A stretch of 64,000 nt of DNA from CAZBBB01 sp964490005 (lineage in GTDB: Bacteria; Planctomycetota; B15-G4), in assembly GCA_964490005.1 (NCBI GenBank), contig CAZBBB010000004.1:15040-79039 (forward strand), given 5' to 3'. Made by a program: the position numbers and the translations under genes. Under the pieces are notes generated by a model. That model did no database searches. It was given only the letters and a program-made list of their open reading frames with translations, and was not told the origin of the DNA. Of the stretch, positions 37,676 to 45,998 are shown piece by piece. Position 1 is the first letter of the stretch. Every line of letters begins with the position of its first letter.

Positions 37676-38144
37676 GCTTTATTGGTCTTTTGAATGATGT
37701 ATAGAATGATGTTAATGAAACGTTGATTCCATAATACATGCATCGCGATCGACGCGTCCGAGGACTGCAATCAAGTCACCGCTCGTCGATCGACATCCGA
37801 AGCGCGTTTCGCTGCACGCGCTGCGCCTGCCGGCAAGGATGCGGCATGGAGGGCGCGTTCCCGGAAGCCAGCCGAGATCCACGGCCAACATCGGGGCACG
37901 CCGGACGCACGCATCGGAGACCGCAACACGCCGGCTCATTGTGATGCGCCTGAGTGCGCGGCACAAGCGAGGTCGTTCGGGACGATGTCCTTTCCATGAC
38001 GGGGGCGTCGGACACCTTGTCGCGGTCGAGGGGCGTGAGCCAAGATCCGTTCCTGCACCTACGGCGGCCGCTCGGCCCTCCCCTGCTCGACCTGTCGTTC
38101 CCGAGCCCTCCGAGACCCGCGCCGCTTCCCCCAGGAGTCGTCCC
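37676..38144. other. 469-bp intergenic region with AT-rich island D
   Basis: No gene is supported here; small frames on either strand look like noise. 37681-37740 is 72% AT (43 of 60). The rest is GC-rich and probably holds the promoter and leader of the large exported protein gene, which is preceded by an AGGAG ribosome-binding site at 38133-38137. Confidence 0.55.
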
Positions 38145-40301
38145 ATGCTGATCGCCCTCGTTGCCGCCGCCGCCCTCGGCGTCGCGCCTGCCCCCAAGAT
38201 CGATGACCCCGCAGCGCTGCTGCCGGCGGACACGCTGATCTACTTCGGCACGCACAGCGTGCAGGCGAGCGCCGCGGCGAATTCGAAGTCCGCGATGCAC
38301 CTGATCCTCGGCGAGCCCGAAGTGAAGGCCTTCATGCAGAAGCCCGTCGCGGGCGCCGACCGCATGCTCAGGGCGCTTCTCGATGACGCCGGCGCCGACC
38401 CGGCCCAAGCGGAGCGCCTTTCGGTCTCGAAGCTCATGGCCGGCGAGAGCGTCGCTCCGATCGGCAAGCTGTTCGTCGCGCTGACGCATGTCGGACTGCC
38501 GGTGCCGGGCGACGGACAGCTCGGCGCGCCCGACGTGGGGCTCATCGTCGGAGTGGAACTGCTCGACGCCAACGACCTCGGGCTCGTCCGCCAGCTGTGG
38601 GACAAGATCCCGCTGCTGGAGGAGACCGGAACGCACGCCGGACAGGCGTACTTCCAGAAGACGAGCCCGGAGGGGATGGTGATCGGCCTCTCCTTCGTCG
38701 GCAACCTCGCCATCGTCAGCATGTCGATGAAGTCGCTGCGCGCCGCGCTCGATCGCGCGGCCGGACAGGGCGCGTCGCTCGCCGAAGCCGCGGACTACGC
38801 CAAGCTCGTCACGACGGCCGGCGGCATCGAAGCCGGAGGGTCGAGCTGGATCGTGCGCGCCGCGGACGTCTCGAAGCTCATCCGCGGCGTGATGAGCATG
38901 GCGCTCGCGATGGAGGCGGCCGACGAGCCGGAGCTTTCCGGCAAGCTGCTGGCGGTGTACGACAGCATCGGGCTGGATGCGCTCACCTGGCTGGGAGGCG
39001 TGTCGCACCGCGACCTCGCCGGCCGCGTGCATTCGACCAGCGCCGTCCATGTCGATCCGTCGATCAAGGGTCTGATCGGAGACTGCCTCGGCGCCGGCAT
39101 GACGCTCGACGCGGCGCGTCTCGACTCGGTGCCGGCCAACTGCCTGTCGATGACGGCGGGCTCGATCGACGTCCTTCCGCCGATCTACGACTTCGCCATG
39201 AAGGCGGTCGAGACCTTCGCTGCCGAGGAGTTCGGCGAGATCCAGGCGACGATCAAGGGCGTGATGGGCGAGTACGACCTGAGGAACGACCTGCTCGCCA
39301 ACGTGCACGGCGCCTTCCTGAGCTACTCGATGCCCGGCGAAGGCTTCCCGGGCACGCCGACGTCGGTCATGCGCATGGAAGTGCGCGACGGCGAGCGGTT
39401 CCTCGGCGCGATCTCGCAGCTCGCGAGCGGCCTGAGCGCGATGTTCTTCGCCGGGCAGCCCGTCACGCTCAAGACGAGCGAGCACGAGACCTGGGCCTTC
39501 AACGAGCTCGACATCTCGCGCACGCCGCTCGCCATGTCGATGATGCAGCCCGCCTTCGTCATCGACGGCCAGGAACTCGTGATGAGCCTCGAGTCGGGCA
39601 AGGCGCTCAAGACGGCGCTCAACGGGCTCGGCGGCGCCACGCCGCTGTCGAAGAACGCCGACCTGGCCGCCTTCGTGGCTTCCGCGAAGCGTCGCGGCGA
39701 GCTGTCCGCGCTGACCTATTCCGACAACGCACGCACCTTCGGCGCGCTCTACGGGCAGGTCGCGGGAATGGCCGGCATGATGGCGGGCGGATTGGGCGAC
39801 CTGCCCGTCGATCTCGCGCTCATGCCGAGCGAGCAGTCGATCACCAAGCATCTCACGTCGAGCTACTCGGCGGCCTTCACGATGGACGGCGGCCGCACGT
39901 ACGTCGGCGTCAGCGAATCCCAGTTCCAGGTCAGCGACTTCATGCCGCTGGCGGTGCTGGGAGGAATGCTCGTCGCTTCGGTCGCGACGGGCGAGTCGAT
40001 CGAGGCGCCTCCGGTCGAACTCGACCCGGCCGAACGGGTGCAGCGCGACCTGGCCGAGATCAAGGCCGGGATGACGGTGTTCAAGCTGGCGGAGAACCGC
40101 TACCCCGACTCGATCGCGGACCTGATCAAGCCGTTGGCGGACTTCCCCGAGGGTTGCCTGAACCGCGACAGCGTGCCGGTGGACCCGTGGGGCAACGCCT
40201 ACTCCTTCAGGCTGAACGAGAAGGGCAAGCCGGTCGTGTGGAGCTTCGGCCCGAACGGCGTCGATGACTCCGGCAGCGGCGACGACATCGTCAAGGGCTG
40301 A
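38145..40301 (+). CDS. Large exported protein with GspG-like C-terminal domain
   Basis: 718 residues from an ATG with AGGAG 7 nt upstream. A signal peptide (MLIALVAAAALGVAPA) opens a long domain with no recognised motif, containing IYFGTHSVQASAAA and repeated hydrophobic helix-strand segments. Residues from about 628 (VQRDLAEIKAGMTVFKLAENRYPDSIADL...VDPWGNAYSF...FGPNGVDDSGSGDD) match the C-terminal domain of type II secretion pseudopilin GspG, including the calcium-loop-like end. The N-terminal methylated helix of a pseudopilin is absent, so it is not a pseudopilin itself. Role unknown, probably periplasmic or surface. Confidence 0.85.
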   Translation: MLIALVAAAALGVAPAPKIDDPAALLPADTLIYFGTHSVQASAAANSKSAMHLILGEPEVKAFMQKPVAGADRMLRALLDDAGADPAQAERLSVSKLMAGESVAPIGKLFVALTHVGLPVPGDGQLGAPDVGLIVGVELLDANDLGLVRQLWDKIPLLEETGTHAGQAYFQKTSPEGMVIGLSFVGNLAIVSMSMKSLRAALDRAAGQGASLAEAADYAKLVTTAGGIEAGGSSWIVRAADVSKLIRGVMSMALAMEAADEPELSGKLLAVYDSIGLDALTWLGGVSHRDLAGRVHSTSAVHVDPSIKGLIGDCLGAGMTLDAARLDSVPANCLSMTAGSIDVLPPIYDFAMKAVETFAAEEFGEIQATIKGVMGEYDLRNDLLANVHGAFLSYSMPGEGFPGTPTSVMRMEVRDGERFLGAISQLASGLSAMFFAGQPVTLKTSEHETWAFNELDISRTPLAMSMMQPAFVIDGQELVMSLESGKALKTALNGLGGATPLSKNADLAAFVASAKRRGELSALTYSDNARTFGALYGQVAGMAGMMAGGLGDLPVDLALMPSEQSITKHLTSSYSAAFTMDGGRTYVGVSESQFQVSDFMPLAVLGGMLVASVATGESIEAPPVELDPAERVQRDLAEIKAGMTVFKLAENRYPDSIADLIKPLADFPEGCLNRDSVPVDPWGNAYSFRLNEKGKPVVWSFGPNGVDDSGSGDDIVKG

Positions 40302-40325
40302 GCGCCCCGAGGGCGCCCGCGCGCG

Positions 40326-40331
40326 TAGAAT
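40326..40331 (+). promoter_or_regulatory. -10-like TAGAAT before DUF374 gene
   Basis: Identical hexamer to that at 7453. It stands 10 bp before the ATG at 40342 and overlaps an earlier in-frame ATG at 40330, so the later start is favoured and the mRNA leader would be only a few bases. Confidence 0.4.
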
Positions 40332-40341
40332 GCGCCGTTCG

Positions 40342-41034
40342 ATGACGGCGAAGGAAAGCGGACGCGGGTTGGGCGAGGAGCTCCGGATCGAATTCGTCTC
40401 GCGCCTCGGCGCGGTCGCGAACTCGGCCCTGTGCGCATTGACGCGCATGCGCCTCGTCGACCCGCCCTACGCGCTGCGGCGACGGTCGGGTGCGGGCGCT
40501 GGCCGCTGCGTCTACGCGGTCTGGCACGAGAACCTCTGGCACGGCATGCACGCGCTCAAGCATCAGGGCGTGCACGCGATGGTCTCTTCGCACCGCGACG
40601 GCGAGATCATCGCCCGCATCCTGCGCCGCGCGGGCTTCGGCCTGCTGCGCGGCAGCAGCACGCGCGGCGGCGCCAAGGCCCTGCGCGACCTCGCGCGCGT
40701 GGCGCGCGAAACCGACGACGACATCGTCGTCACCATCGACGGACCCAAGGGCCCGCCGCGCGTCGTCAAGGAGGGCGTGCTCTTCGCCGCGAGCCGCACC
40801 GGACTGCCCATCGTCCCGATGGGGCTGGCGGTCGATCGCGCCTGGCGCGCGCGCTCCTGGGACCGCATCGTGATCGGCAAACCCGGCGCGCTCGTCTCGG
40901 TCGCGTTCGGCGAAGAACTGCACGTCCCGCGCGATGCTCGACGCGAGCGGCTCCTGCCGGAGTGGGGGCCGCTCCTGGCGGCGGCCATGGAGCGCGTCGA
41001 GCGACGCGCCGGCCGCGGCGAGCCGCTCGCCTGA
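40342..41034 (+). CDS. DUF374 family lysophospholipid acyltransferase-like protein
   Basis: 230 residues. Core motifs YAVWHENLWHG, SSHRDGEIIARILRRAGFGLLRGSSTRGGAKALRDL and VTIDGPKGPPRVVKEGVLFAA mark DUF374, a family related to lipid A and lysophospholipid acyltransferases. It may add an acyl chain to lipid A, which fits the LPS genes elsewhere in the window. The start is after a TAGAAT box; an ATG 12 bp upstream is less likely. Confidence 0.9.
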   Translation: MTAKESGRGLGEELRIEFVSRLGAVANSALCALTRMRLVDPPYALRRRSGAGAGRCVYAVWHENLWHGMHALKHQGVHAMVSSHRDGEIIARILRRAGFGLLRGSSTRGGAKALRDLARVARETDDDIVVTIDGPKGPPRVVKEGVLFAASRTGLPIVPMGLAVDRAWRARSWDRIVIGKPGALVSVAFGEELHVPRDARRERLLPEWGPLLAAAMERVERRAGRGEPLA

Positions 41035-41154
41035 AGGCCCGCGGCGCCGCGGGGCGCGCCGCTCGCCCCGGGCGGCGACGGCGCGGCGGGCCCGCGCCGT
41101 TCTGCTAGCATTTCCGCGCGGGTCGCCCCGGCCCGCGCCCCCGGGAGGCACACG
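41035..41154. other. Intergenic region with GC palindrome and TAGCAT box
   Basis: A perfect 16-base palindrome at 41038-41053 (CCCGCGGC and its complement) could terminate the acyltransferase transcript. TAGCAT at 41106-41111 is a -10 candidate for pyrB with a leader of about 40 nt. Confidence 0.35.
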
Positions 41155-42096
41155 ATGACCGCGAGGTCCGCCGGCACGCTCTCGCTCACCGGACGCGATC
41201 TCGTCTCGATGCGCGACTTCTCGCGCGAAGAGCTGCTCGCCTTTCTCGACGAGGCGGCCGAGTTCGAGGGATACGAGCGCCCGATCCTGCAGGGGAAGGT
41301 GCTGGGCTCGCTGTTCTTCGAGCCGTCGACGCGGACGAACCTGTCCTTCTCGAGCGCGATGCAGCGGCTCGGCGGATCGGTCGTCGGCTTCGCCGACTCC
41401 AAAGTCTCGAGCACGGCCAAGGGCGAGTCGCTCATCGACACGATCCGCGTCGTCGAGAACTACTGCGACATCATCCTGATCCGGCATCCCCTCGAGGGAG
41501 CCGCGCGTCTCGCAGGCGAGAGCACGGTCAAGCCGGTGATCAACGCCGGCGACGGCACGAACCAGCATCCCACGCAGACGCTGCTCGACCTGTACACGAT
41601 CCGGCAGCGGCGCGGCCGCCTCGACAACCTCAAGATCGCGTTCGTCGGCGACCTCAAGTACAGCCGGACGGTGCACAGCCTGATCGAGACGCTCACGCAC
41701 TTCGACAACGAGCTGTACCTCATCTCGCCGCAGTCGCTGCGCATCCCGCCCGACTTCATCGAGGAACTCGAGACGCGCGGAACCGTCTACTACGAGAACG
41801 AGGACTTCTTCGCCATCGCTCAGGACGTCGACGTGCTCTACTCCACCCGCATCCAGCAGGAGCGCTTCCCGGACCCGGTCGAGTACGAGAAGGTGAAGAA
41901 CGCCTATCGCATCGACCGCGCCTCGATCGAGAAGCTGGGCGGCAACATCACCCTCATGCACCCGCTGCCGCGCCTGCAGGAGATCAACCGCGACCTCGAC
42001 GACTACTCCGGGTCGGCCTACTTCGAGCAGGCCCGCAACGGCGTGACGGTGCGCAAGGCCGTGCTCAGCATGCTGCTGGGGGTGGCCCGTGTCTGA
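41155..42096 (+). CDS. pyrB: Aspartate carbamoyltransferase catalytic subunit
   Basis: 313 residues. The carbamoyl-phosphate motif is FFEPSTRTNLSF; DGTNQHPTQTLLDL and LMHPLPRLQEI mark the aspartate domain. It makes carbamoyl aspartate in pyrimidine synthesis. The next gene encodes the PyrI regulatory chain and overlaps by 8 bp, so a class-B holoenzyme (catalytic trimers with regulatory dimers) is predicted. Confidence 0.97.
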   Translation: MTARSAGTLSLTGRDLVSMRDFSREELLAFLDEAAEFEGYERPILQGKVLGSLFFEPSTRTNLSFSSAMQRLGGSVVGFADSKVSSTAKGESLIDTIRVVENYCDIILIRHPLEGAARLAGESTVKPVINAGDGTNQHPTQTLLDLYTIRQRRGRLDNLKIAFVGDLKYSRTVHSLIETLTHFDNELYLISPQSLRIPPDFIEELETRGTVYYENEDFFAIAQDVDVLYSTRIQQERFPDPVEYEKVKNAYRIDRASIEKLGGNITLMHPLPRLQEINRDLDDYSGSAYFEQARNGVTVRKAVLSMLLGVARV

Positions 42097-42556
42097 GAAG
42101 GGCGTCGTCGAGCCGACGATCAAGGTCGCCGCGCTGCGCGAGGGGACCGTGATCGATCATCTCGTCGCGGGCTCGGCGCTCAAGGTGCTGTCGATCCTCG
42201 GCATCAGCTTCGACGGCGCGGTGATGATCGGCATGAACCTCGACAGCCGCAAGGCGGGCCGCAAGGACATCATCAAGATCGAGCGGCGCGAGGTGACGCC
42301 CGACGAGGTCGCGCGCATCGGCGTGATCTCGCCGCGCGCGTCCTTCTCGATCATCCGCGACTTCCAGGTGGTGAAGAAGTTCACGCCCGCGCTGCCCGCG
42401 GTCATCGAGCGCATGATCCGCTGCCCGAACCCGTCGTGCATCAGCACCGCGGAGTGGGTCGCGACGAAGTTCGAGGTGCTGCGGGCCGACCCGCTGCGCG
42501 TGCGCTGCCTGTACTGCGAGCGCTCGCTGAAGAAGGAGGAGATCGAGCTGCTGTGA
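42089..42556 (+). CDS. pyrI: Aspartate carbamoyltransferase regulatory chain
   Basis: 155 residues from a GTG start. The zinc ligands are C112, C117, C140 and C143 (CPNPSC and CLYC), and the N-terminal allosteric domain begins VAALREGTVIDHL. It binds nucleotides to regulate PyrB. pyrI is best known in Enterobacteria and Archaea; its presence here is notable. It ends one base before the converging gene's stop. Confidence 0.96.
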   Translation: MSEKGVVEPTIKVAALREGTVIDHLVAGSALKVLSILGISFDGAVMIGMNLDSRKAGRKDIIKIERREVTPDEVARIGVISPRASFSIIRDFQVVKKFTPALPAVIERMIRCPNPSCISTAEWVATKFEVLRADPLRVRCLYCERSLKKEEIELL

Positions 42557-43423
42557 TCAGCCGCCCGCGGCGGGGGCGCGCTCGCCGGTCGGCGCCGGCT
42601 GTCCGTTGACGACGAGGTTGACCACCGCGAGCACCTGTTCGTGCTTGCCCATGCCCGGCAGCTCCATCACGTTCGTGATGCGCGTCGGGATCGTGATCTC
42701 GCCGAACGTGGCGTAGAGCATCTGCGTCTGGCTCGTCTGGCGCATCATGCCGCCGGCGATGTCCGTGAGGGTTTCCTGCCGGTCCATGAGCAGCGCCTCG
42801 TTCGTCTCGCTGGCCTTGCGCCACACGTAGCTGCTCGTGACCTTCACGGGCAGGGCGCCCATGGGCGTCTGCTGCTCCATCTCGATCACGCTGCGCCGCA
42901 GCGTGTTGTCCTCGTCGAAGTGGTACGACTGCGCCTTGACGCCGCCGGCCGCGGCCGCCGCGTCGGCGACGTTCACGACGACCAGGCCGTCCTGGGGCGC
43001 GGCCATCGTCGCCACGCCCGTCTCGAGCAGCGAGCTGAGCGGGCGGTTGAGCATGCTCACGAGCACCTGCTTGCCGTTTTCGATCGCGCCCGCGCGCACG
43101 GCCTCGGGCGGCACCTGGGGCGGGAGTTCGAGGGCGTCGTTGGCGGTGATCGTCGCCGTCACGGGCGTGCCGGCGGCCCAGCTCACGTGCACCGTCCCGA
43201 CCTTGCCGATGGTCGGCAGGTCGACGTCGACGTCGAAGGCCAGGCTGGCGAGGCCGGCCTTCTGCGGGTCGTAGAGCAGCGACTCGGCCTCCATCAGGTA
43301 GCCGCGCACCATCTCCGAGGTCTGCGGCGCGGCCTCCGGAGCGCCGGGCGCGGGCGTCGTCGTCTCGGGTGCGTCCTGGAACGCGCCCATGGCGAGAAGG
43401 AGGGCGATCAGCATGGTCGGCAT
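42557..43423 (-). CDS. Secreted protein of unknown function
   Basis: 288 residues. A signal peptide (MPTMLIALLLAMGAFQ) precedes a low-complexity proline/alanine region (about 17-40) and a beta-rich domain (VDVDLPTIGKVGTVHVSW, VKVTSSYVWRK). The ATG has GGAG upstream. No family was recognised. It converges directly on pyrI with adjacent stop codons and is divergent from purF. Confidence 0.85.
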   Translation of the reverse strand: MPTMLIALLLAMGAFQDAPETTTPAPGAPEAAPQTSEMVRGYLMEAESLLYDPQKAGLASLAFDVDVDLPTIGKVGTVHVSWAAGTPVTATITANDALELPPQVPPEAVRAGAIENGKQVLVSMLNRPLSSLLETGVATMAAPQDGLVVVNVADAAAAAGGVKAQSYHFDEDNTLRRSVIEMEQQTPMGALPVKVTSSYVWRKASETNEALLMDRQETLTDIAGGMMRQTSQTQMLYATFGEITIPTRITNVMELPGMGKHEQVLAVVNLVVNGQPAPTGERAPAAGG

Positions 43424-43525
43424 GGCAGGGTCTCCGCGAAGGCGCGGCATCGTAACCGAAGGGGCGTCGGCGAACGATTCGGCGCACGGCGCCCCCGGTG
43501 CGTGGCGGCCGTGCAGCCGCGCGGC

Positions 43526-43531
43526 TAGAAT
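43526..43531 (+). promoter_or_regulatory. -10-like TAGAAT before purF
   Basis: Same hexamer as at 7453 and 40326, here with a leader of about 28 nt to the purF ATG. No convincing -35. Confidence 0.4.
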
Positions 43532-43564
43532 CGCTGGCTCCCACCGAGGCGGCGAGCGAACGAG

Positions 43565-45019
43565 ATGTGCGGATTCATCGGCATCGTCGGCCCTCCCGGA
43601 GCGGAGGTCTTCCCGCAGCTGATCTCGGGGCTGCTGGCCATCCAGCACCGCGGCCAGGACGCCGCCGGCGCGCTCACCTGGGACGGCCGGTTCCACCTGC
43701 ACAAGGGGCGGGGGCTGGTGCGGGACGCCTTCGGCGAGGCCGAGGCGCAGCGCCTGCGCGGCTGGGCCGGCATCGGCCACGTGCGCTACCCGACCGTGGG
43801 CGCGGGCAGCGTCGAGGACGCGCAGCCCTTCGTGATCGCCTATCCGTTCGGCATCGGCATGGTGCACAACGGCAACGTCACGAACTTCGACGAGATCAAG
43901 CAGCAGCTCTCCGCCGACTCGCACTGGCACATCAACAGCACCTGCGATCTCGAAGGGCTGCTCAACGTCCTGGGCGACGAACTCGCGCAGCAGGAGATCG
44001 ACACGCTCGCGCCCGAGCACGTGTTCGCGGCGGTCGAGGGCGTCTTCCGGCGCGTCAAGGGCGCCTACTCCGTCGTCGGCCTGATCGCGGGCGGCGGCAT
44101 GTACGCCTTCCGTGACCCCTACGGCATCAAGCCGATCATCGTCGGCGAGCGCACCGACGAGCGCGGCCGCCGCAGCTGGGCCATCGCTTCCGAGAGCGTG
44201 CTCATGGACCTGCTCGACTTCCACAGCACCTTCGATCTCGCGGCGGGCGAGGCGCTGTACATCGACCCCGAGGGACGGCTGCATCGCCGCAAGCTCGCCG
44301 ACAAGCCGCACTCGCCGTGCCTGTTCGAGTGGGTCTACTTCGCGCGGCCCGATTCCTTCCTCGACCGCGTCAGCGTCTACAAGACCCGGTTGCGGCTCGG
44401 CGAGTCGATGGCCGACGCTTGGCGCGCGACGGGCTGGAGCGCCGACGTGATCATCCCCGTCCCGGAATCCGCGACGACCTCGGCCATGGCGATGGCGCGC
44501 GCCCTCGACATGAAGTACCGCGAGGGTCTCGTCAAGAACCGCTACATCGGCCGCACGTTCATCATGGCGAGCAATCGCGTGCGGCAGTCCTCGATCCGCC
44601 AGAAGCTCAACACGATCCAGCTCGAATTCGAGGGCAAGGACGTGCTGCTGGTGGACGACTCGATCGTGCGCGGCAACACGTCGCGGCAGATCGTCGACCT
44701 CGCGCGCCGCGCCGGGGCGCGCAAGGTCTACTTCGCCAGCGTGTCGCCGCCACTGCGCCACCCGTGCATCTACGGCATCGACATGTCGACGAAGAACGAG
44801 TTCGTCGCCAAGGAACGCACGCCCGCGCAGGTCGCCGAGGCGATCGGCGCCGACGGCGTGGTCTACCAGTCGCTCGAGAACCTCGAGGCCGCCGTGATGG
44901 ACGGCAATCCGTCGATCCGGCAGGCGTGCAGCGCCTGCTTCTCGGGGGTCTACCCCACCGGCGACGTCACCGAAGAGCAACTCGCGCGCATCGAAGCCGA
45001 GCGTCTCGTCCAGCAATGA
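43565..45019 (+). CDS. purF: Amidophosphoribosyltransferase
   Basis: 484 residues. Cys2 (MCGFIGIVG) is the N-terminal nucleophile of the glutaminase domain and no propeptide is present. LLAIQHRGQDAAG and YPTVGAGSVEDAQPF are family motifs; VLLVDDSIVRGNTSRQIV is the PRPP site. It performs the first step of purine synthesis. It stands alone with its own promoter. Confidence 0.97.
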   Translation: MCGFIGIVGPPGAEVFPQLISGLLAIQHRGQDAAGALTWDGRFHLHKGRGLVRDAFGEAEAQRLRGWAGIGHVRYPTVGAGSVEDAQPFVIAYPFGIGMVHNGNVTNFDEIKQQLSADSHWHINSTCDLEGLLNVLGDELAQQEIDTLAPEHVFAAVEGVFRRVKGAYSVVGLIAGGGMYAFRDPYGIKPIIVGERTDERGRRSWAIASESVLMDLLDFHSTFDLAAGEALYIDPEGRLHRRKLADKPHSPCLFEWVYFARPDSFLDRVSVYKTRLRLGESMADAWRATGWSADVIIPVPESATTSAMAMARALDMKYREGLVKNRYIGRTFIMASNRVRQSSIRQKLNTIQLEFEGKDVLLVDDSIVRGNTSRQIVDLARRAGARKVYFASVSPPLRHPCIYGIDMSTKNEFVAKERTPAQVAEAIGADGVVYQSLENLEAAVMDGNPSIRQACSACFSGVYPTGDVTEEQLARIEAERLVQQ

Positions 45020-45113
45020 AGCGCCTCCGTTCCCGCCGAGGACGGCGCGCCCCCCGGATCCCGGCCCTGTCCCGCAGCCGGCGCCCCGCGCGCCGCGCCC
45101 CTGGAGACCAGAG

Positions 45114-45374
45114 ATGAAGAGCACGATGCTGTCGCTGCTGAAGTTCGGCTGCGACAACCCGCAGTGCCTGTTCGAGTGCTGGATCAACCGGAACAACAAC
45201 ATGCTGATCCACTACAACGCCGACATGTCGGCGCTGCTCGACTGGCTCTGCCCCGAGTGCAAGACCGGGCACCTGCGCTACGCCCCGGCCAACGCGCGCT
45301 TCGAGTTCGAGCTGCGCAAGAACCCCAAGGCCGAGTCGGGCGGCGGCGAGGGGCCGGCCTCCGAGGGCGGCTGA
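45114..45374 (+). CDS. Small putative zinc-binding protein
   Basis: 86 residues with cysteines C13, C18, C22, C46 and C49 (CDNPQCLFEC and CPEC), suggesting a zinc ribbon or knuckle. The ATG has a GGAG site. An acidic glycine-rich tail follows. It sits after purF and before a converging ArsR-type regulator. No family assigned. Confidence 0.75.
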   Translation: MKSTMLSLLKFGCDNPQCLFECWINRNNNMLIHYNADMSALLDWLCPECKTGHLRYAPANARFEFELRKNPKAESGGGEGPASEGG

Positions 45375-45375
45375 G

Positions 45376-45753
45376 CTATTCCGCGCCGGCCGAGCGCGCG
45401 TCGATGCGCTCGGTGCCGGGGGCCGGCCGGACGGCCGGCTCGAACCGGAACGAGATGCTGACCTCGCCGAGGTCGAAGGTGTCGAGCAGCCCGGTGGGCG
45501 TCTCGGCGCGGCGGTGCACGTCGGGCTTGAGCGAATAGTTGATGTGCCGGCCGTCGCGGCGGCTGCGGATGACGCCGGCGCTGCGCAGGATCGCGAGGTG
45601 ATGGCTCACCTTGGGCTGGTCGAGCCCGAGCCGGTCGACGAGGTCCGAGACGCAATACTCGCCGGTCACGAGGATCGCGAGGATCGCCAACCGGTTCGGG
45701 TCGCAGAGGGCCTTGAGGCCCCGCGCCATCCGGATCGAGTCGAGCTGCTGCAT
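45376..45753 (-). CDS. ArsR-family transcriptional regulator
   Basis: 125 residues from ATG 45753 with GAGGG 6 nt upstream; the frame runs further up but without that signal. A winged helix: ALCDPNRLAILAILVTGEYCVSDLVDRLGLDQPKVSHHLAILRSAGVI. ArsR proteins often sense metals or redox. No cysteine pair typical of CXC metal sensors is seen, so the ligand is unknown. It is divergent to the FAD-oxidoreductase gene across about 245 bp. Confidence 0.88.
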   Translation of the reverse strand: MQQLDSIRMARGLKALCDPNRLAILAILVTGEYCVSDLVDRLGLDQPKVSHHLAILRSAGVIRSRRDGRHINYSLKPDVHRRAETPTGLLDTFDLGEVSISFRFEPAVRPAPGTERIDARSAGAE

Positions 45754-45952
45754 ACGGCCCTCTATGCGCCTGCCCATGCTGCCCGCATCCCTCCCGAGGG
45801 ACACGCCGGGCTCCATTATGGACTACCGTCGGCGGATCCCCGCACGATTCTGTCGACCCGGCGGGCGGATGACCGGAGCCTTCAAGGCGCGCACGGCGCC
45901 CGGTCGACAGGGACCGCTCGGCGCAAGCGGGGCGGCCTGTGCTCCGACGCGC

Positions 45953-45958
45953 TATGAT
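45953..45958 (+). promoter_or_regulatory. -10-like TATGAT before the FAD-oxidoreductase gene
   Basis: TATGAT, 5 of 6 match to consensus, with a leader of about 34 nt to the GTG at 45999. Confidence 0.4.
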
Positions 45959-45998
45959 CGCCCGCTTTTCCACGGACCCGTCGCCCCGGAAGCCTCGC

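Noticed and set aside
37712..38233. Frames on both strands in the 37.7-38.1 kb gap
   Set aside because: Composition is random-like, no ribosome site, and they overlap the real exported-protein gene.
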